Shown here: positions 19,439 through 29,258 of the stretch, in pieces
How the letters are laid out: each line of letters opens with the position of its first letter
Numbering within the stretch: the stretch's first letter is position 1
Assembly: GCA_000509105.1 (NCBI GenBank)
Contig: BAIF02000089.1
Coordinates: forward strand, 1-64,000
Length of the DNA stretch: 64,000 nt
Source: Clostridiales bacterium VE202-21
Lineage (GTDB): Bacteria > Bacillota > Clostridia > Lachnospirales > Lachnospiraceae
Direction: 5' to 3'
Position numbers and translations under genes: made by a program
Notes under the pieces: model-generated
Database searches by the model: none
The model's input: only the letters and a program-made list of their open reading frames with translations
What the model was told of the DNA's origin: nothing

Positions 19439-20353
19439 CTAGCAGCCTGTCTTTTCATTCTCCCTGATAATTCTATCTGTGAGACCGGGATCAAATTTCC
19501 CGTTCCTGAGCATTTCGATTTCATATTTATATGGTGCATAGGATTTTTTCTCGTATGTGGGGGATGGAACATAAGGCGTCTCCAGAATCTTCGGCACGTT
19601 TTCAAAATCCTGGTGGTGGACGATATAGTTCAGGGCATCAAAGCCGATCTCTCCAAAACCGATATTTGCATGCCGGTCCTTGGCAGCTCCGGGTACGTTT
19701 TTGCTGTCATTTATGTGGAACACTGCAATCTGGTCTATTCCTAGGATTTTGTCAAACTTATCGATCACGTTATCAAACTGTCCGATAATATCATATCCGC
19801 TATCACTGGTATGGCAGGTGTCAAAGCATACCCGCAATTTATCGTTATACTTAACGCCGTCGTATATACGGGCCAGCTCCTCAAAGGTCCGGCCAATTTC
19901 GGAGCCTTTTCCAGCCATTGTTTCCAGTGCGATGCAGCAGTCCGTATCTTTTGTAAGAACCTCGTTCAGTCCCTGGATAATCTGATGAGTACCGGTCTCG
20001 ACGCCGGCGCCGACATGTGCGCCCGGATGCAGAATCAGCAGATGGCTTCTGCAGGCAATCGTACGCTGCAGTTCTTTATCCAGAAATTCCACTGCCAGTT
20101 CAAAAGTTTCCGGCTTAACTGCATTTCCAAGGTTGATGATGTAAGGGGCGTGTACAATAATCTCATTGATTCCGTTTTCCTTCATATATTCCCATGCGGG
20201 TTCAATATTCAGTTCACTGATATCCTTACGCCGCGTATTCTGGGGCGCCCCGGTGTAAAACATAAAAGTGTCTGCTCCGTATGAAACAGCTTCTCTGGCG
20301 GAGCCAAGAAGCATTTCCTTTCCGCTCATTCCTACGTGTGATCCTATAATCAT
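19439..20353 (-). CDS. nfo: Deoxyribonuclease IV (AP endonuclease)
   Basis: Base-excision repair enzyme that cuts 5' to abasic sites. The 304-residue protein is a TIM barrel with a tri-zinc centre. Zinc ligand motifs are visible: GSHVGM at the N-terminus, [52 protein letters not shown] and [12 protein letters not shown], ending in ILETPY. Length is slightly above the usual 280-290. It is transcribed divergently from argS and runs toward the ABC operon, whose promoter abuts its stop. Confidence 0.95.
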   Translation of the reverse strand: MIIGSHVGMSGKEMLLGSAREAVSYGADTFMFYTGAPQNTRRKDISELNIEPAWEYMKENGINEIIVHAPYIINLGNAVKPETFELAVEFLDKELQRTIACRSHLLILHPGAHVGAGVETGTHQIIQGLNEVLTKDTDCCIALETMAGKGSEIGRTFEELARIYDGVKYNDKLRVCFDTCHTSDSGYDIIGQFDNVIDKFDKILGIDQIAVFHINDSKNVPGAAKDRHANIGFGEIGFDALNYIVHHQDFENVPKILETPYVPSPTYEKKSYAPYKYEIEMLRNGKFDPGLTDRIIRENEKTGC

Positions 20354-20517
20354 TCTTTATTCCTGCCTTTCCAAACAGTATTTAGGGTTTTTGGTTTGGG
20401 AAACATACTTAAATGCCCCAAAATACGGGGAGAGTTCCCTCATAACACTTGCCCTCCCTGATTATACGTGATAAAATAGCAAAATGGAAGAAAATTAGAA
20501 CGGAGTGTGGAATAAAA

Positions 20518-22284
20518 TTGAAGACATTATTGGAACTGATTACCATAGAGATGCAGAAAGCCTTCCAGGAAGCAGGATACGATGAGTCTTTTGCGAAAGT
20601 GACTCTGTCCAACAGGCCGGATTTATGCGAATACCAGTGCAACGGTGCGATGGCGGCTGCAAAGACCTATAAAAAGCCGCCATTTGTAATTGCGGAGGAT
20701 GTTCTGGGGAAGCTCGGAGAGTATTCCTGCTTTGAGACAGCAGAAGCGGTCAAGCCCGGGTTTATGAATCTGAAGATGAGTCCTGCGTACGTGGCAGCAT
20801 ATCTGAATGAGATGATGGCTGCGGAGGGACTTGGCGTGGAGAAAGCCGTACAGCCCAAGATAATTATGGTAGATTACGGCGGCCCGAATGTGGCAAAGCC
20901 GCTTCATGTAGGGCACCTCAGGTCTGCGATTATCGGCGAGAGTGTTAAGCGTACTGCGAGGTTTAAAGGACACAAGGTAATCGGAGATATTCATCTGGGA
21001 GACTGGGGATATCAGATGGGGCTGATTATAACGGAGCTGGAGAAGAGAAAGCCTGACCTGGCATATTTTGACGAAGCGTATGAGGGAGAATATCCCAAAG
21101 AAGCTCCTTTTACAATCAGCGAGCTGGAGGAGATCTATCCAACTGCCAGCGCATATGCCAAAGAACACGAGGAATACCGTGATAAGGCGCTGCAGGCCAC
21201 ATTTCTTCTTCAGAACGGGCACCGAGGATACCGGGCCATCTGGAACCATATCATGAATGTATCTGTGGCGGATCTTAAGAAGAATTATGAGAGCCTGAAT
21301 GTGGAATTCGACCTTTGGAAGGGCGAGGCGGATGCGCAGAAGTATATTCCCGACATGGTGCAGCGGCTGAAAGACGAAGGCTATGCCCATTACGACCAGG
21401 GAGCGCTTGTAGTCGATGTGCAGGAGGAAGCGGATAAAAAAGAAGTGCCTCCGTGTATGATCCTGAAGTCAGACGGCGCGGCATTATATGATACGACAGA
21501 TTTGGCAACGCTGGTGGAACGGGAAGCACTTTACCAGCCGAACAAATTGATTTATGTTGTGGACAAGCGCCAGGAACTGCATTTTGTACAGGTATTCCGC
21601 TGTGCAAAGAAAACTGGAATTGTGCGCCCGGAAGTGGAAATGAAATTCTTGGGCTTCGGTACGATGAACGGGAAGGACGGCAAGCCGTTTAAGACTAGAG
21701 AAGGCGGAGTCATGCGCCTGGAGAATCTGATCCGTGAGATCAATGAAACGATGTATGGCAAAATTATGGACAATCGTACCGTGAGTGAGGAGGAAGCGCA
21801 GAATACAGCGAAGATTGTGGGACTTGCGGCAATTAAATACGGGGATCTGTCCAATCAGGCATCCAAGGATTATGTTTTTGATGTAGACAGATTTACCTCC
21901 TTTGAAGGGAATACGGGGCCTTATATTCTGTATACGATTGTACGGATTAAGTCCATTCTGAATAAGTATCAGGAAGGAAAGGGAGCCCTGGAGGGCCTGG
22001 CGGTAAGGGACGCACAGAGCGAGTTTGAGAAGGCGCTGATGCTGGAGGCGGTCAAATTCAATGACGTAATTGACGCGGCCTACGAGGAGAGCGCACCGCA
22101 CAAGATCTGCGCGTACATTTACGACCTGGCCAATGCATTTAATAAATTCTACCATGAGACAAAGATTCTCACAGAAGAGGATGAGGAACGCAAAGCAGGA
22201 TATATTGCTCTTCTAAAGCTGGTGAAAGAGATTTTGGAGACTTGTATTGATTTGCTCGGCTTTGAAGCGCCGGAAAGGATGTAA
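20518..22284 (+). CDS. argS: Arginyl-tRNA synthetase
   Basis: Class I synthetase charging tRNA-Arg, 588 residues from TTG 20518 (KTLLELITIEMQKAFQEAGY), with GGAG about 12 bp upstream. The frame extends 69 bp further, but that extension is basic and unlike the family's Add-1 domain start. Motifs: VDYGGPNVAKPLHVGHLRSAIIGES contains the HIGH-type HVGH; the KMSKS position reads KTREGG, the usual variant in ArgS. The C-terminal DALR helix bundle ends ...EILETCIDLLGFEAPERM. A tRNA-Arg gene is at 16029. Confidence 0.95.
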   Translation: MKTLLELITIEMQKAFQEAGYDESFAKVTLSNRPDLCEYQCNGAMAAAKTYKKPPFVIAEDVLGKLGEYSCFETAEAVKPGFMNLKMSPAYVAAYLNEMMAAEGLGVEKAVQPKIIMVDYGGPNVAKPLHVGHLRSAIIGESVKRTARFKGHKVIGDIHLGDWGYQMGLIITELEKRKPDLAYFDEAYEGEYPKEAPFTISELEEIYPTASAYAKEHEEYRDKALQATFLLQNGHRGYRAIWNHIMNVSVADLKKNYESLNVEFDLWKGEADAQKYIPDMVQRLKDEGYAHYDQGALVVDVQEEADKKEVPPCMILKSDGAALYDTTDLATLVEREALYQPNKLIYVVDKRQELHFVQVFRCAKKTGIVRPEVEMKFLGFGTMNGKDGKPFKTREGGVMRLENLIREINETMYGKIMDNRTVSEEEAQNTAKIVGLAAIKYGDLSNQASKDYVFDVDRFTSFEGNTGPYILYTIVRIKSILNKYQEGKGALEGLAVRDAQSEFEKALMLEAVKFNDVIDAAYEESAPHKICAYIYDLANAFNKFYHETKILTEEDEERKAGYIALLKLVKEILETCIDLLGFEAPERM

Positions 22285-22293
22285 ATACAGAAT

Positions 22294-23463
22294 ATGACAG
22301 AAAAGTTATTTTATGAAGACAGTCATAAAAAAGTGTTTACCGCAAATGTACAAATGTGCCGGCCAAAAGGGGAATATTACGAGGTGGTCCTTGACAGGAC
22401 TGCCTTTTTTCCAGAGGGCGGCGGACAGTATGCGGATACGGGCTGGCTTGAAGATATCAGGGTGACGGATGTACGGGAAAGAGACGGCATCATCTATCAT
22501 GTCATGGAGGCGCCTTTAGAGGAAGGTCTCCAGGTGACGGGAAAAATAGACTGGGATATGCGCTTTTTGAAGATGCAGCAGCATACCGGGGAGCATATTG
22601 TATCAGGACTTGTGCATGCCGGATTTGGATACAATAATGTGGGATTCCACCTGGGCAGTGAAGACTGCACCATGGATTTTGACGGGGAGATTACAAAAGA
22701 GCAGCTGCGGAAGATTGAGTGGCAGGCTAATGAAGCAGCCGTGAAAAACCTGGAGGTGCAGGTGTCCTGGCCATCAAAGGAGGAACTGGCTTCGCTGGAG
22801 TACCGAAGTAAGATTGAGATAGAGGGGGCGGTCAGGATTGTGACGATTCCGGGTTACGATGCCTGTGCCTGCTGTGCTCCTCATGTAAAAAGAACAGGCG
22901 AGATCGGCCTGATTAAACTGACAAATGTACAGCGGTATAAAGGCGGCGTGAGGGTTACGATGCTGTGCGGGTTCCGCGCCCTGGCTGACTATGCGGGGAA
23001 GGAACAGCACGTGAAGAATATTTCTGCACTCTTGTCTGCAAAAGAGGATAAAATCAGCCAGGCAGCGGAGCATCTGAAGGACGAGTGCGGCCGCCTGAAG
23101 GCAAAGCTTTTGGAAGAACAGAAAAAGCTGCTGGAGTATAGGGCCGGCGGGATATCCGGGGAGGAAACTTTCGTATGCCTGTTTGAAGACGGGCTGGAAG
23201 GGGACGGCCCCAGAATCCTGATGAATCTGGTTCTGGCACGCGGAGCAGAGTGCTGCGCAGTATTTCTGAAGACAGAAGACGGGGCATACCGCTATGTGAT
23301 CGGCAGTACAAATATGGATATCCGTCCCCTTGCGAAAGGACTGAATGAGGCGTTTGGCGGACGCGGAGGCGGTAAGCCGGAGATGGTACAGGGATCTCTA
23401 AAAGGGAAAGAAGAAGAAGTGAGGGCGTGGATAGAGGAGAAAGCGAGGATAACAAAAGAATGA
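22294..23463 (+). CDS. AlaX-type alanyl-tRNA editing hydrolase (long form)
   Basis: Free-standing editing protein that hydrolyses mischarged Ser- or Gly-tRNA-Ala. The 389 residues comprise an N-terminal AlaRS-II barrel (FFPEGGGQYADTG), the zinc-binding core with HTGEH (about 98-102) and CACCAPHV (about 190), and a C-terminal DHHA1 domain (from about 265) including GGRGGGKPEMVQGS. This is the AlaX-L architecture. It begins 9 bp after argS and its stop overlaps the next start in ATGA, so argS, this gene and the CPBP gene form one operon. Confidence 0.92.
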   Translation: MTEKLFYEDSHKKVFTANVQMCRPKGEYYEVVLDRTAFFPEGGGQYADTGWLEDIRVTDVRERDGIIYHVMEAPLEEGLQVTGKIDWDMRFLKMQQHTGEHIVSGLVHAGFGYNNVGFHLGSEDCTMDFDGEITKEQLRKIEWQANEAAVKNLEVQVSWPSKEELASLEYRSKIEIEGAVRIVTIPGYDACACCAPHVKRTGEIGLIKLTNVQRYKGGVRVTMLCGFRALADYAGKEQHVKNISALLSAKEDKISQAAEHLKDECGRLKAKLLEEQKKLLEYRAGGISGEETFVCLFEDGLEGDGPRILMNLVLARGAECCAVFLKTEDGAYRYVIGSTNMDIRPLAKGLNEAFGGRGGGKPEMVQGSLKGKEEEVRAWIEEKARITKE

Positions 23464-24392
23464 ATAAGAATCCGGAATCAAAGCAGTTCTGGCGGCTGTT
23501 TGGTCCTCTTCTTTTGTATTGGGTCATCCAGTTTGTGGCAAGATTTATAGTGGAAATGTTTGCAATCATTCCACATCTCGGAGAAATTATAGATTACAGC
23601 GCATTTTCTGATAATATGACGCAGGATGAGATTATGAATCTGGCGTGGCAGAATGCGGGCAAGGTCATGGAGATCGTGCAGAAGTATCAGGTTGAGATCC
23701 TTGGGTTCGCGGCCTTATTTACGATTCCGTTGACATTGTCGCTGTTTTTAATGGATAGAAAAAGAGAGAAGATGCTGAATATTCCGCAGAATAAGAAGGC
23801 AAATATCTGGAAATACGGCGAAATCATCGGACTTGGCGTGGCAGTATGTATAGGAGCGAACTGTCTGACAATCATGAGCAGCCTGGCAATGGCAAGCCAA
23901 CAGTATCAGGAGACTTCGGAAGTGTTCTATTCGGCCAGCGTGCCGGTTCAGGTCCTCTGCCTTGGGCTCGTAATACCACTGACCGAGGAACTGATGTTTC
24001 GTGGAGTTCTGTTTAAAAGATACCGGGAGCGCGGCAGCTTTATGAAGGCCGCGGTTTGTTCTTCTCTTTTGTTCGGGCTGATCCATGGGAATGTGGTGCA
24101 GTTTTTGTACAGCTTTATTTTGGGACTTCTGCTTTCTTATGTTTATGAGAAATACGGATCTTTCAAGGCTCCCGCTGTGCTGCATGTGGTTGCTAACATT
24201 ACCTCTTTGATCGTCACTGATATCGGGGGATTCGACTGGCTTGCCGCAAAAGTTTCCAGAATGGGAATCGCGGCAGTAGTCTGCGCTTTTGCAGGTTCCA
24301 TTATGTTCGTACTTATTCAGAGAATTGACGAAAAACCGGATGTGACTCCGCCTCCTGCGGAAAATAAGATTACACCGGATATGTTCCGGTAA
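23460..24392 (+). CDS. CPBP family intramembrane metalloprotease
   Basis: A 310-residue membrane protein with about eight transmembrane segments. The CPBP (Abi/CaaX-like) active site is clear: TEELMFRGVLFKRYRE (EExxxR), SSLLFGLIHGN (FxxxH) and the third motif near LHVVANITS. Homologues process prenylated proteins or bacteriocin-related peptides; the target here is unknown. Start ATG 23460 overlaps the AlaX stop (ATGA). A conserved hairpin follows its stop. Confidence 0.88.
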   Translation: MNKNPESKQFWRLFGPLLLYWVIQFVARFIVEMFAIIPHLGEIIDYSAFSDNMTQDEIMNLAWQNAGKVMEIVQKYQVEILGFAALFTIPLTLSLFLMDRKREKMLNIPQNKKANIWKYGEIIGLGVAVCIGANCLTIMSSLAMASQQYQETSEVFYSASVPVQVLCLGLVIPLTEELMFRGVLFKRYRERGSFMKAAVCSSLLFGLIHGNVVQFLYSFILGLLLSYVYEKYGSFKAPAVLHVVANITSLIVTDIGGFDWLAAKVSRMGIAAVVCAFAGSIMFVLIQRIDEKPDVTPPPAENKITPDMFR

Positions 24393-24406
24393 ATAAAACA
24401 ATTTGA

Positions 24407-24436
24407 GTTACTATTCACGTGGCCGTGAATAGTAAC
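24407..24436 (+). repeat. GTTACTATTCACG hairpin
   Basis: A perfect 13-bp stem (24407-24419 with 24424-24436) with a TGGC loop. It resembles the TTACTATGC hairpin at 11232-11265. It lacks a T-run. The rest of the 318-bp gap before gltB is AT-rich and holds the gltB promoter only. Confidence 0.65.
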
Positions 24437-24630
24437 CAATTCTAACATAAGCCGGGTACAGGACATTGAAGAGGTGTATGTACTCGGCTTTTCAATTGGC
24501 ATGGATTGGGAAAATGACTTAAAAATGTGAAGAATTGAGGTAAAAATAAGAAAATAAGAATAAATGCCTGAAAAAAAGGGGGAATAGTTCATATTGACAA
24601 ATTAACAGATAATTTAAAGTAAAGTTTTTA

Positions 24631-24660
24631 TTTACAAATAAAAAAAAATTGTAGTATAGT
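24631..24660 (+). promoter_or_regulatory. gltB promoter
   Basis: TTTACA (24631-24636), an 18-bp A-rich spacer and TATAGT (24655-24660), about 50 bp before the start codon. A second TTGACA is near 24594 without an equally good -10. Confidence 0.6.
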
Positions 24661-24710
24661 AGGGAAAAATAAAAAGTCAACATTACTATTATGGAGAAAG
24701 GAAAGGGATT

Positions 24711-27700
24711 ATGGGTGAACTAAATATGGGCCGGCAGGCCGGGCTGTACCGATCCGGTTTTGAACATGACAACTGCGGGATCGGGGCGGTTGTGAATATT
24801 AAGGGCATAAAAAGCCATGAGACAGTGGTGAATGCCTTGAAAATTGTAGAAAATCTTGAACATAGAGCAGGCAAGGACGCCGAGGGTCAAACAGGAGATG
24901 GTGTAGGAATCTTACTTCAGATTTCACACAGATTTTTCTCTAAGGTTTGTAAACCCCTCGGTTTTTCTTTGCCCAAAAACAGAGATTATGGGGTGGGGAT
25001 GTTCTTTCTTCCCCAGGACGAACTCAAAAGAAATCAGGCGAAAAAGATATTTGAGGTAATCACAGCAAAAGAGGGTCTGAAGTTTTTGGGGTGGAGAGAA
25101 GTACCTGTTAAACCTGAAATTCTGGGTAAAAAGGCGGTAGACTGTATGCCGTGTATTATGCAGGCATTTATCGAGAGGCCGAAGAAAATAGAGCAGGGAC
25201 TTCCCTTTGACAGGCGGCTCTATGTGGTGCGCCGGATTTTTGAACAGAGCAGCGACGATACATATGTGGCTTCACTTTCCAGCAGAACAATTGTCTACAA
25301 AGGGATGTTTCTGGTCGGGCAGCTCAGAATGTTTTTTGAAGATCTGCAGGATGAGGATTATGAATCCGCAATCGCGATGGTGCATTCCCGATTCAGCACG
25401 AATACGAATCCGAGCTGGGAGCGGGCGCACCCGAACCGTTTTATGGTGCACAACGGCGAAATTAACACGATACGCGGTAACGCGGATAAAATGGGGGCAA
25501 GAGAAGAGACAATGGAATCCGATGATCTGAAAGGAGAACTGCACAAGGTGCTGCCTGCGATCAATACTTCCGGTTCCGATTCCGCGATGCTGGACAACGC
25601 GCTGGAGTTTATGGTAATGAGCGGCATGGAGCTTCCGCTGGCAGTTATGATTGCAATACCGGAGCCGTGGGCAAATAACCGCAGCATGTCCCAGAATAAA
25701 AAGGATTTTTACCAGTACTATTCAACCATGATGGAGCCCTGGGACGGGCCGGCCTCCATTCTATTCTCGGACGGAGACTGCATGGGAGCGGTTCTCGACC
25801 GCAATGGCCTGCGCCCTTCCAGATATTATATCACAGAGGATGATAATCTGATCCTTTCTTCCGAAGTGGGAGTATTGGATATTGATCCAGCAAAGATCAT
25901 CTTAAAGGAGCGCCTGCATCCCGGAAAAATGCTGCTTGTTGATACCATAAAGGGAGAAGTGATTGACGATGAGGCACTGAAAGAAAAGTATGCAAATGAG
26001 TATCCATATGGAGAATGGCTGGACAGCAATCTGATTCAGTTGAAAGACCTGAAGATTCCGAATGAGGATGTGCCAAAGTATACAAGAGAAGAATGTACAA
26101 AGCTGCAGAAAGCATTCGGCTACGCCTACGAGGATGTAAAAACGTCTATATTGAATATGGCCAGGACAGGAGCCGAAGGAATTGCGGCAATGGGGATTGA
26201 TACTCCGCTGTCCGTCCTGTCTCATAAAAACCAGCCATTGTTCGGTTACTTTAAACAACTGTTTGCTCAGGTAACCAATCCTCCAATCGATGCGATCCGG
26301 GAGGAGGTAGTAACTTCTACGACCATCTATATCGGGAAAGACGGGAATCTTCTGGAGAAGCGGGAGGAAAACTGCAAAATGCTCCAGGTAAACAATCCAA
26401 TCCTGACAAATACTGATATTCTGAAGATCAAAAATATGAAGGTGGATGGTTTCTGTGTGGCTGAAATTCCAATTATATATTATAAGAATACAAGCCTGGA
26501 AAGAGCCATTGATTATCTTTTTATTGAAGTTGACCGGGCAATCAGGGAGGGAGCAAACATCCTGATCCTGTCGGACCGGGGGGTGGATGAATACCATGTG
26601 GCTATCCCGTCGCTTCTGGCTGTATCAGGTCTGCAGCAGCACCTGGTACGCACAAAGAAGAGGACATCTGTGGCAATGATACTGGAATCTGGGGAGCCGA
26701 GGGAGGTACATCATTTTGCAACCCTGCTGGGTTACGGCGCCTGTGCGATCAATCCATATCTGGCTCACGAGTCCATCCGCCAGCTGATTGATACGAACAT
26801 GCTTCACAAGGATTACTATGCCGCCGTGGATGATTATAACTATGCGGTGATCCATGGCATAATCAAGATCGCTTCCAAGATGGGGATATCTACGATTCAA
26901 TCCTATCAGGGGGCAAAAATATTTGAGGCGTTAGGTCTGAAGGAAGAGTTTATCAGCCGGTATTTTACAGACACGGTCAGCCGGATCGGCGGGATCGGTA
27001 TCGAAGAGATAGCAGGGGATTATACGGCGTTTCATTCTGAGGCATTTGACCCGCTCGGACTGGATGTAGATATGACGCTGAACAGTATTGGAAAACATAA
27101 GTCCAAAAGCGGGGGAGAAGAGCATCTCTATAATCCGCAGACCATCCATATGCTGCAGCAGTCATCCAGACGCGGTGATTACGGCTTGTTCAAACAGTAC
27201 ACGAAGATGGTGGATATGGAAGGAGAAAAGATCAATCTGAGAGGACAGCTTGATTTCAACTATCCCGCTAAGGGTATTCCTCTGGATCAAGTGGAAAGCG
27301 TAGAGTCTATTGTGACGAGGTTCAAGACTGGCGCCATGTCCTACGGATCCATTTCCAAAGAGGCACACGAGACCCTTGCCGCAGCTATGAATCAGCTGCA
27401 CGGCAAGTCAAACAGCGGGGAAGGCGGCGAAGATATTGAACGTCTGGACACGGACCGCTGCTCTGCAATCAAACAGGTTGCTTCAGGAAGATTTGGCGTG
27501 ACATCGCGCTACCTGGTCAGTGCACGGGAGATCCAGATCAAGATGGCCCAGGGCGCCAAGCCAGGGGAAGGAGGGCATCTTCCGGGAGAAAAGGTATATC
27601 CTTGGATTGCAAAGACGCGTCACTCCACACCAGGAGTCAGCCTGATCTCACCGCCTCCGCATCATGATATTTATTCCATTGAGGATCTGGCGCAGCTGAT

Positions 27701-29246
27701 CTACGACTGTAAAAATGCGAACAAAGAAGCCCGGATATCCGTTAAGCTGGTGTCTGAGGCGGGGGTTGGAACCGTAGCCGCAGGCGTTGCAAAAGCAGGA
27801 GCAGAAGTGATCCTGATCTCCGGTTATGACGGCGGTACGGGAGCTGCCCCCAGAAGCTCTATTCAGAACGCAGGCCTGCCCTGGGAACTGGGCCTGGCGG
27901 AGACACACCAGACACTGATCCAAAACGGGCTGCGGGACCGGGTGCGGATTGAGACCGACGGGAAATTGATGAGCGGCAGGGATGTGGCAATTGCGGCGCT
28001 TCTGGGTGCAGAAGAGTACGGATTTGCAACAGCGCCTCTGGTGACCATGGGATGTGTCATGATGCGGGTGTGCAATTTGGATACCTGTCCGGTGGGGGTG
28101 GCAACGCAGAATCCGGAGCTTAGAAAACGGTTTTCAGGTAAACCGGAATATGTAGTGAATTTTATGAGATTTATCGCAGAAGAACTGCGGGAATATATGG
28201 CGAAGCTGGGAGTACGCACCGTCGATGAGCTGGTGGGCCGGACGGACCTCTTGAAAAGGAGGGAAATTCCGGCGTCAGAACGGGCATCCGTTCTGAATCT
28301 GGACAGCATACTTTATAATCCCTATTCAGGAGAGCGGAAGGGGAGAATTTTCAATCCAAAGAAGGTATATGATTTTGAGCTGAAAAAAACGTTGGATGAG
28401 AAAATTCTTTTGAAACAACTGCTTCCGGCTCTGGAAAAAGGACAGAAGAGAAGCATAGAGGTAGATGTCTCCAACACAGACCGTACGTTTGGCACCATGT
28501 TTGGTTCTGAGATAACAAAGCGTTATCCCGAAGGTTTGCCAGAGGACAGTTTTGTTGTAAAATGCAAAGGCGCCGGCGGGCAGAGTTTCGGTGCGTTTAT
28601 TCCAAAGGGATTGACTCTGGAACTGACGGGAGACAGCAATGATTATTTTGGGAAAGGACTGTCAGGAGGAAAGCTGGTTGTATGCCCGCCTAAAGGAACC
28701 CGGTTTGAAGCCAGTGAGAATATTATTATCGGCAATGTAGCACTTTATGGAGCAACGAGCGGAAATGCTTATATTAACGGCGTGGCCGGTGAAAGATTCT
28801 GCGTGCGTAATTCCGGAGTACGTGCGGTAGTTGAAGGTGTAGGCGACCACGGATGCGAGTATATGACCGGTGGCCGTGTTGTGATTCTGGGACAGACAGG
28901 GAAAAATTTCGCAGCCGGAATGAGTGGTGGTATAGCCTATGTACTGGATATGAGGAACGATCTATACCGTAAAGTGAATAAAGATATGGTAAACATTGAG
29001 AGGTTAACGGATAAGTACGACGTCCAGGAACTGAAAAATATGATTCAGGAGCACGTTGCATACACAAATTCTGTGATTGGTAAAGAGATACTGGATCATT
29101 TTAAAGAGTATCTGCCCAAATTCAAAAAGATCATACCGGAAGATTATGAGCGCATGATGTCGGCAATTCTGCAGATGGAAGAAAAGGGCTTAAGCAGTGA
29201 ACAGGCAAAGATGGAAGCATTTAACAAAATCAAAAAGGGAAGATAG
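24711..29246 (+). CDS. gltB: Glutamate synthase, large subunit
   Basis: Converts glutamine and 2-oxoglutarate to two glutamates. The 1511-residue protein has a 21-residue propeptide; the nucleophile is the cysteine in NCGIGAV, at position 22 or 23. Domains: class II amidotransferase (about 22-430), central linking domain, FMN-binding synthase barrel (about 800-1180) with GAGVAKAGAEVILISGYDGGTGA, and the C-terminal GXGXG helix (about 1250-1440). The 3Fe-4S cluster cysteines are C1115, C1121 and C1126 in CVMMRVCNLDTC. GGAAAGGGATT precedes ATG. It is followed 12 bp later by gltD. Confidence 0.97.
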   Translation: MGELNMGRQAGLYRSGFEHDNCGIGAVVNIKGIKSHETVVNALKIVENLEHRAGKDAEGQTGDGVGILLQISHRFFSKVCKPLGFSLPKNRDYGVGMFFLPQDELKRNQAKKIFEVITAKEGLKFLGWREVPVKPEILGKKAVDCMPCIMQAFIERPKKIEQGLPFDRRLYVVRRIFEQSSDDTYVASLSSRTIVYKGMFLVGQLRMFFEDLQDEDYESAIAMVHSRFSTNTNPSWERAHPNRFMVHNGEINTIRGNADKMGAREETMESDDLKGELHKVLPAINTSGSDSAMLDNALEFMVMSGMELPLAVMIAIPEPWANNRSMSQNKKDFYQYYSTMMEPWDGPASILFSDGDCMGAVLDRNGLRPSRYYITEDDNLILSSEVGVLDIDPAKIILKERLHPGKMLLVDTIKGEVIDDEALKEKYANEYPYGEWLDSNLIQLKDLKIPNEDVPKYTREECTKLQKAFGYAYEDVKTSILNMARTGAEGIAAMGIDTPLSVLSHKNQPLFGYFKQLFAQVTNPPIDAIREEVVTSTTIYIGKDGNLLEKREENCKMLQVNNPILTNTDILKIKNMKVDGFCVAEIPIIYYKNTSLERAIDYLFIEVDRAIREGANILILSDRGVDEYHVAIPSLLAVSGLQQHLVRTKKRTSVAMILESGEPREVHHFATLLGYGACAINPYLAHESIRQLIDTNMLHKDYYAAVDDYNYAVIHGIIKIASKMGISTIQSYQGAKIFEALGLKEEFISRYFTDTVSRIGGIGIEEIAGDYTAFHSEAFDPLGLDVDMTLNSIGKHKSKSGGEEHLYNPQTIHMLQQSSRRGDYGLFKQYTKMVDMEGEKINLRGQLDFNYPAKGIPLDQVESVESIVTRFKTGAMSYGSISKEAHETLAAAMNQLHGKSNSGEGGEDIERLDTDRCSAIKQVASGRFGVTSRYLVSAREIQIKMAQGAKPGEGGHLPGEKVYPWIAKTRHSTPGVSLISPPPHHDIYSIEDLAQLIYDCKNANKEARISVKLVSEAGVGTVAAGVAKAGAEVILISGYDGGTGAAPRSSIQNAGLPWELGLAETHQTLIQNGLRDRVRIETDGKLMSGRDVAIAALLGAEEYGFATAPLVTMGCVMMRVCNLDTCPVGVATQNPELRKRFSGKPEYVVNFMRFIAEELREYMAKLGVRTVDELVGRTDLLKRREIPASERASVLNLDSILYNPYSGERKGRIFNPKKVYDFELKKTLDEKILLKQLLPALEKGQKRSIEVDVSNTDRTFGTMFGSEITKRYPEGLPEDSFVVKCKGAGGQSFGAFIPKGLTLELTGDSNDYFGKGLSGGKLVVCPPKGTRFEASENIIIGNVALYGATSGNAYINGVAGERFCVRNSGVRAVVEGVGDHGCEYMTGGRVVILGQTGKNFAAGMSGGIAYVLDMRNDLYRKVNKDMVNIERLTDKYDVQELKNMIQEHVAYTNSVIGKEILDHFKEYLPKFKKIIPEDYERMMSAILQMEEKGLSSEQAKMEAFNKIKKGR

Positions 29247-29258
29247 GAGGCGTTAATA

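Noticed and set aside
20623-21390. 255-codon minus-strand frame
   Set aside because: Completely antisense to conserved argS sequence; no ribosome site or family.
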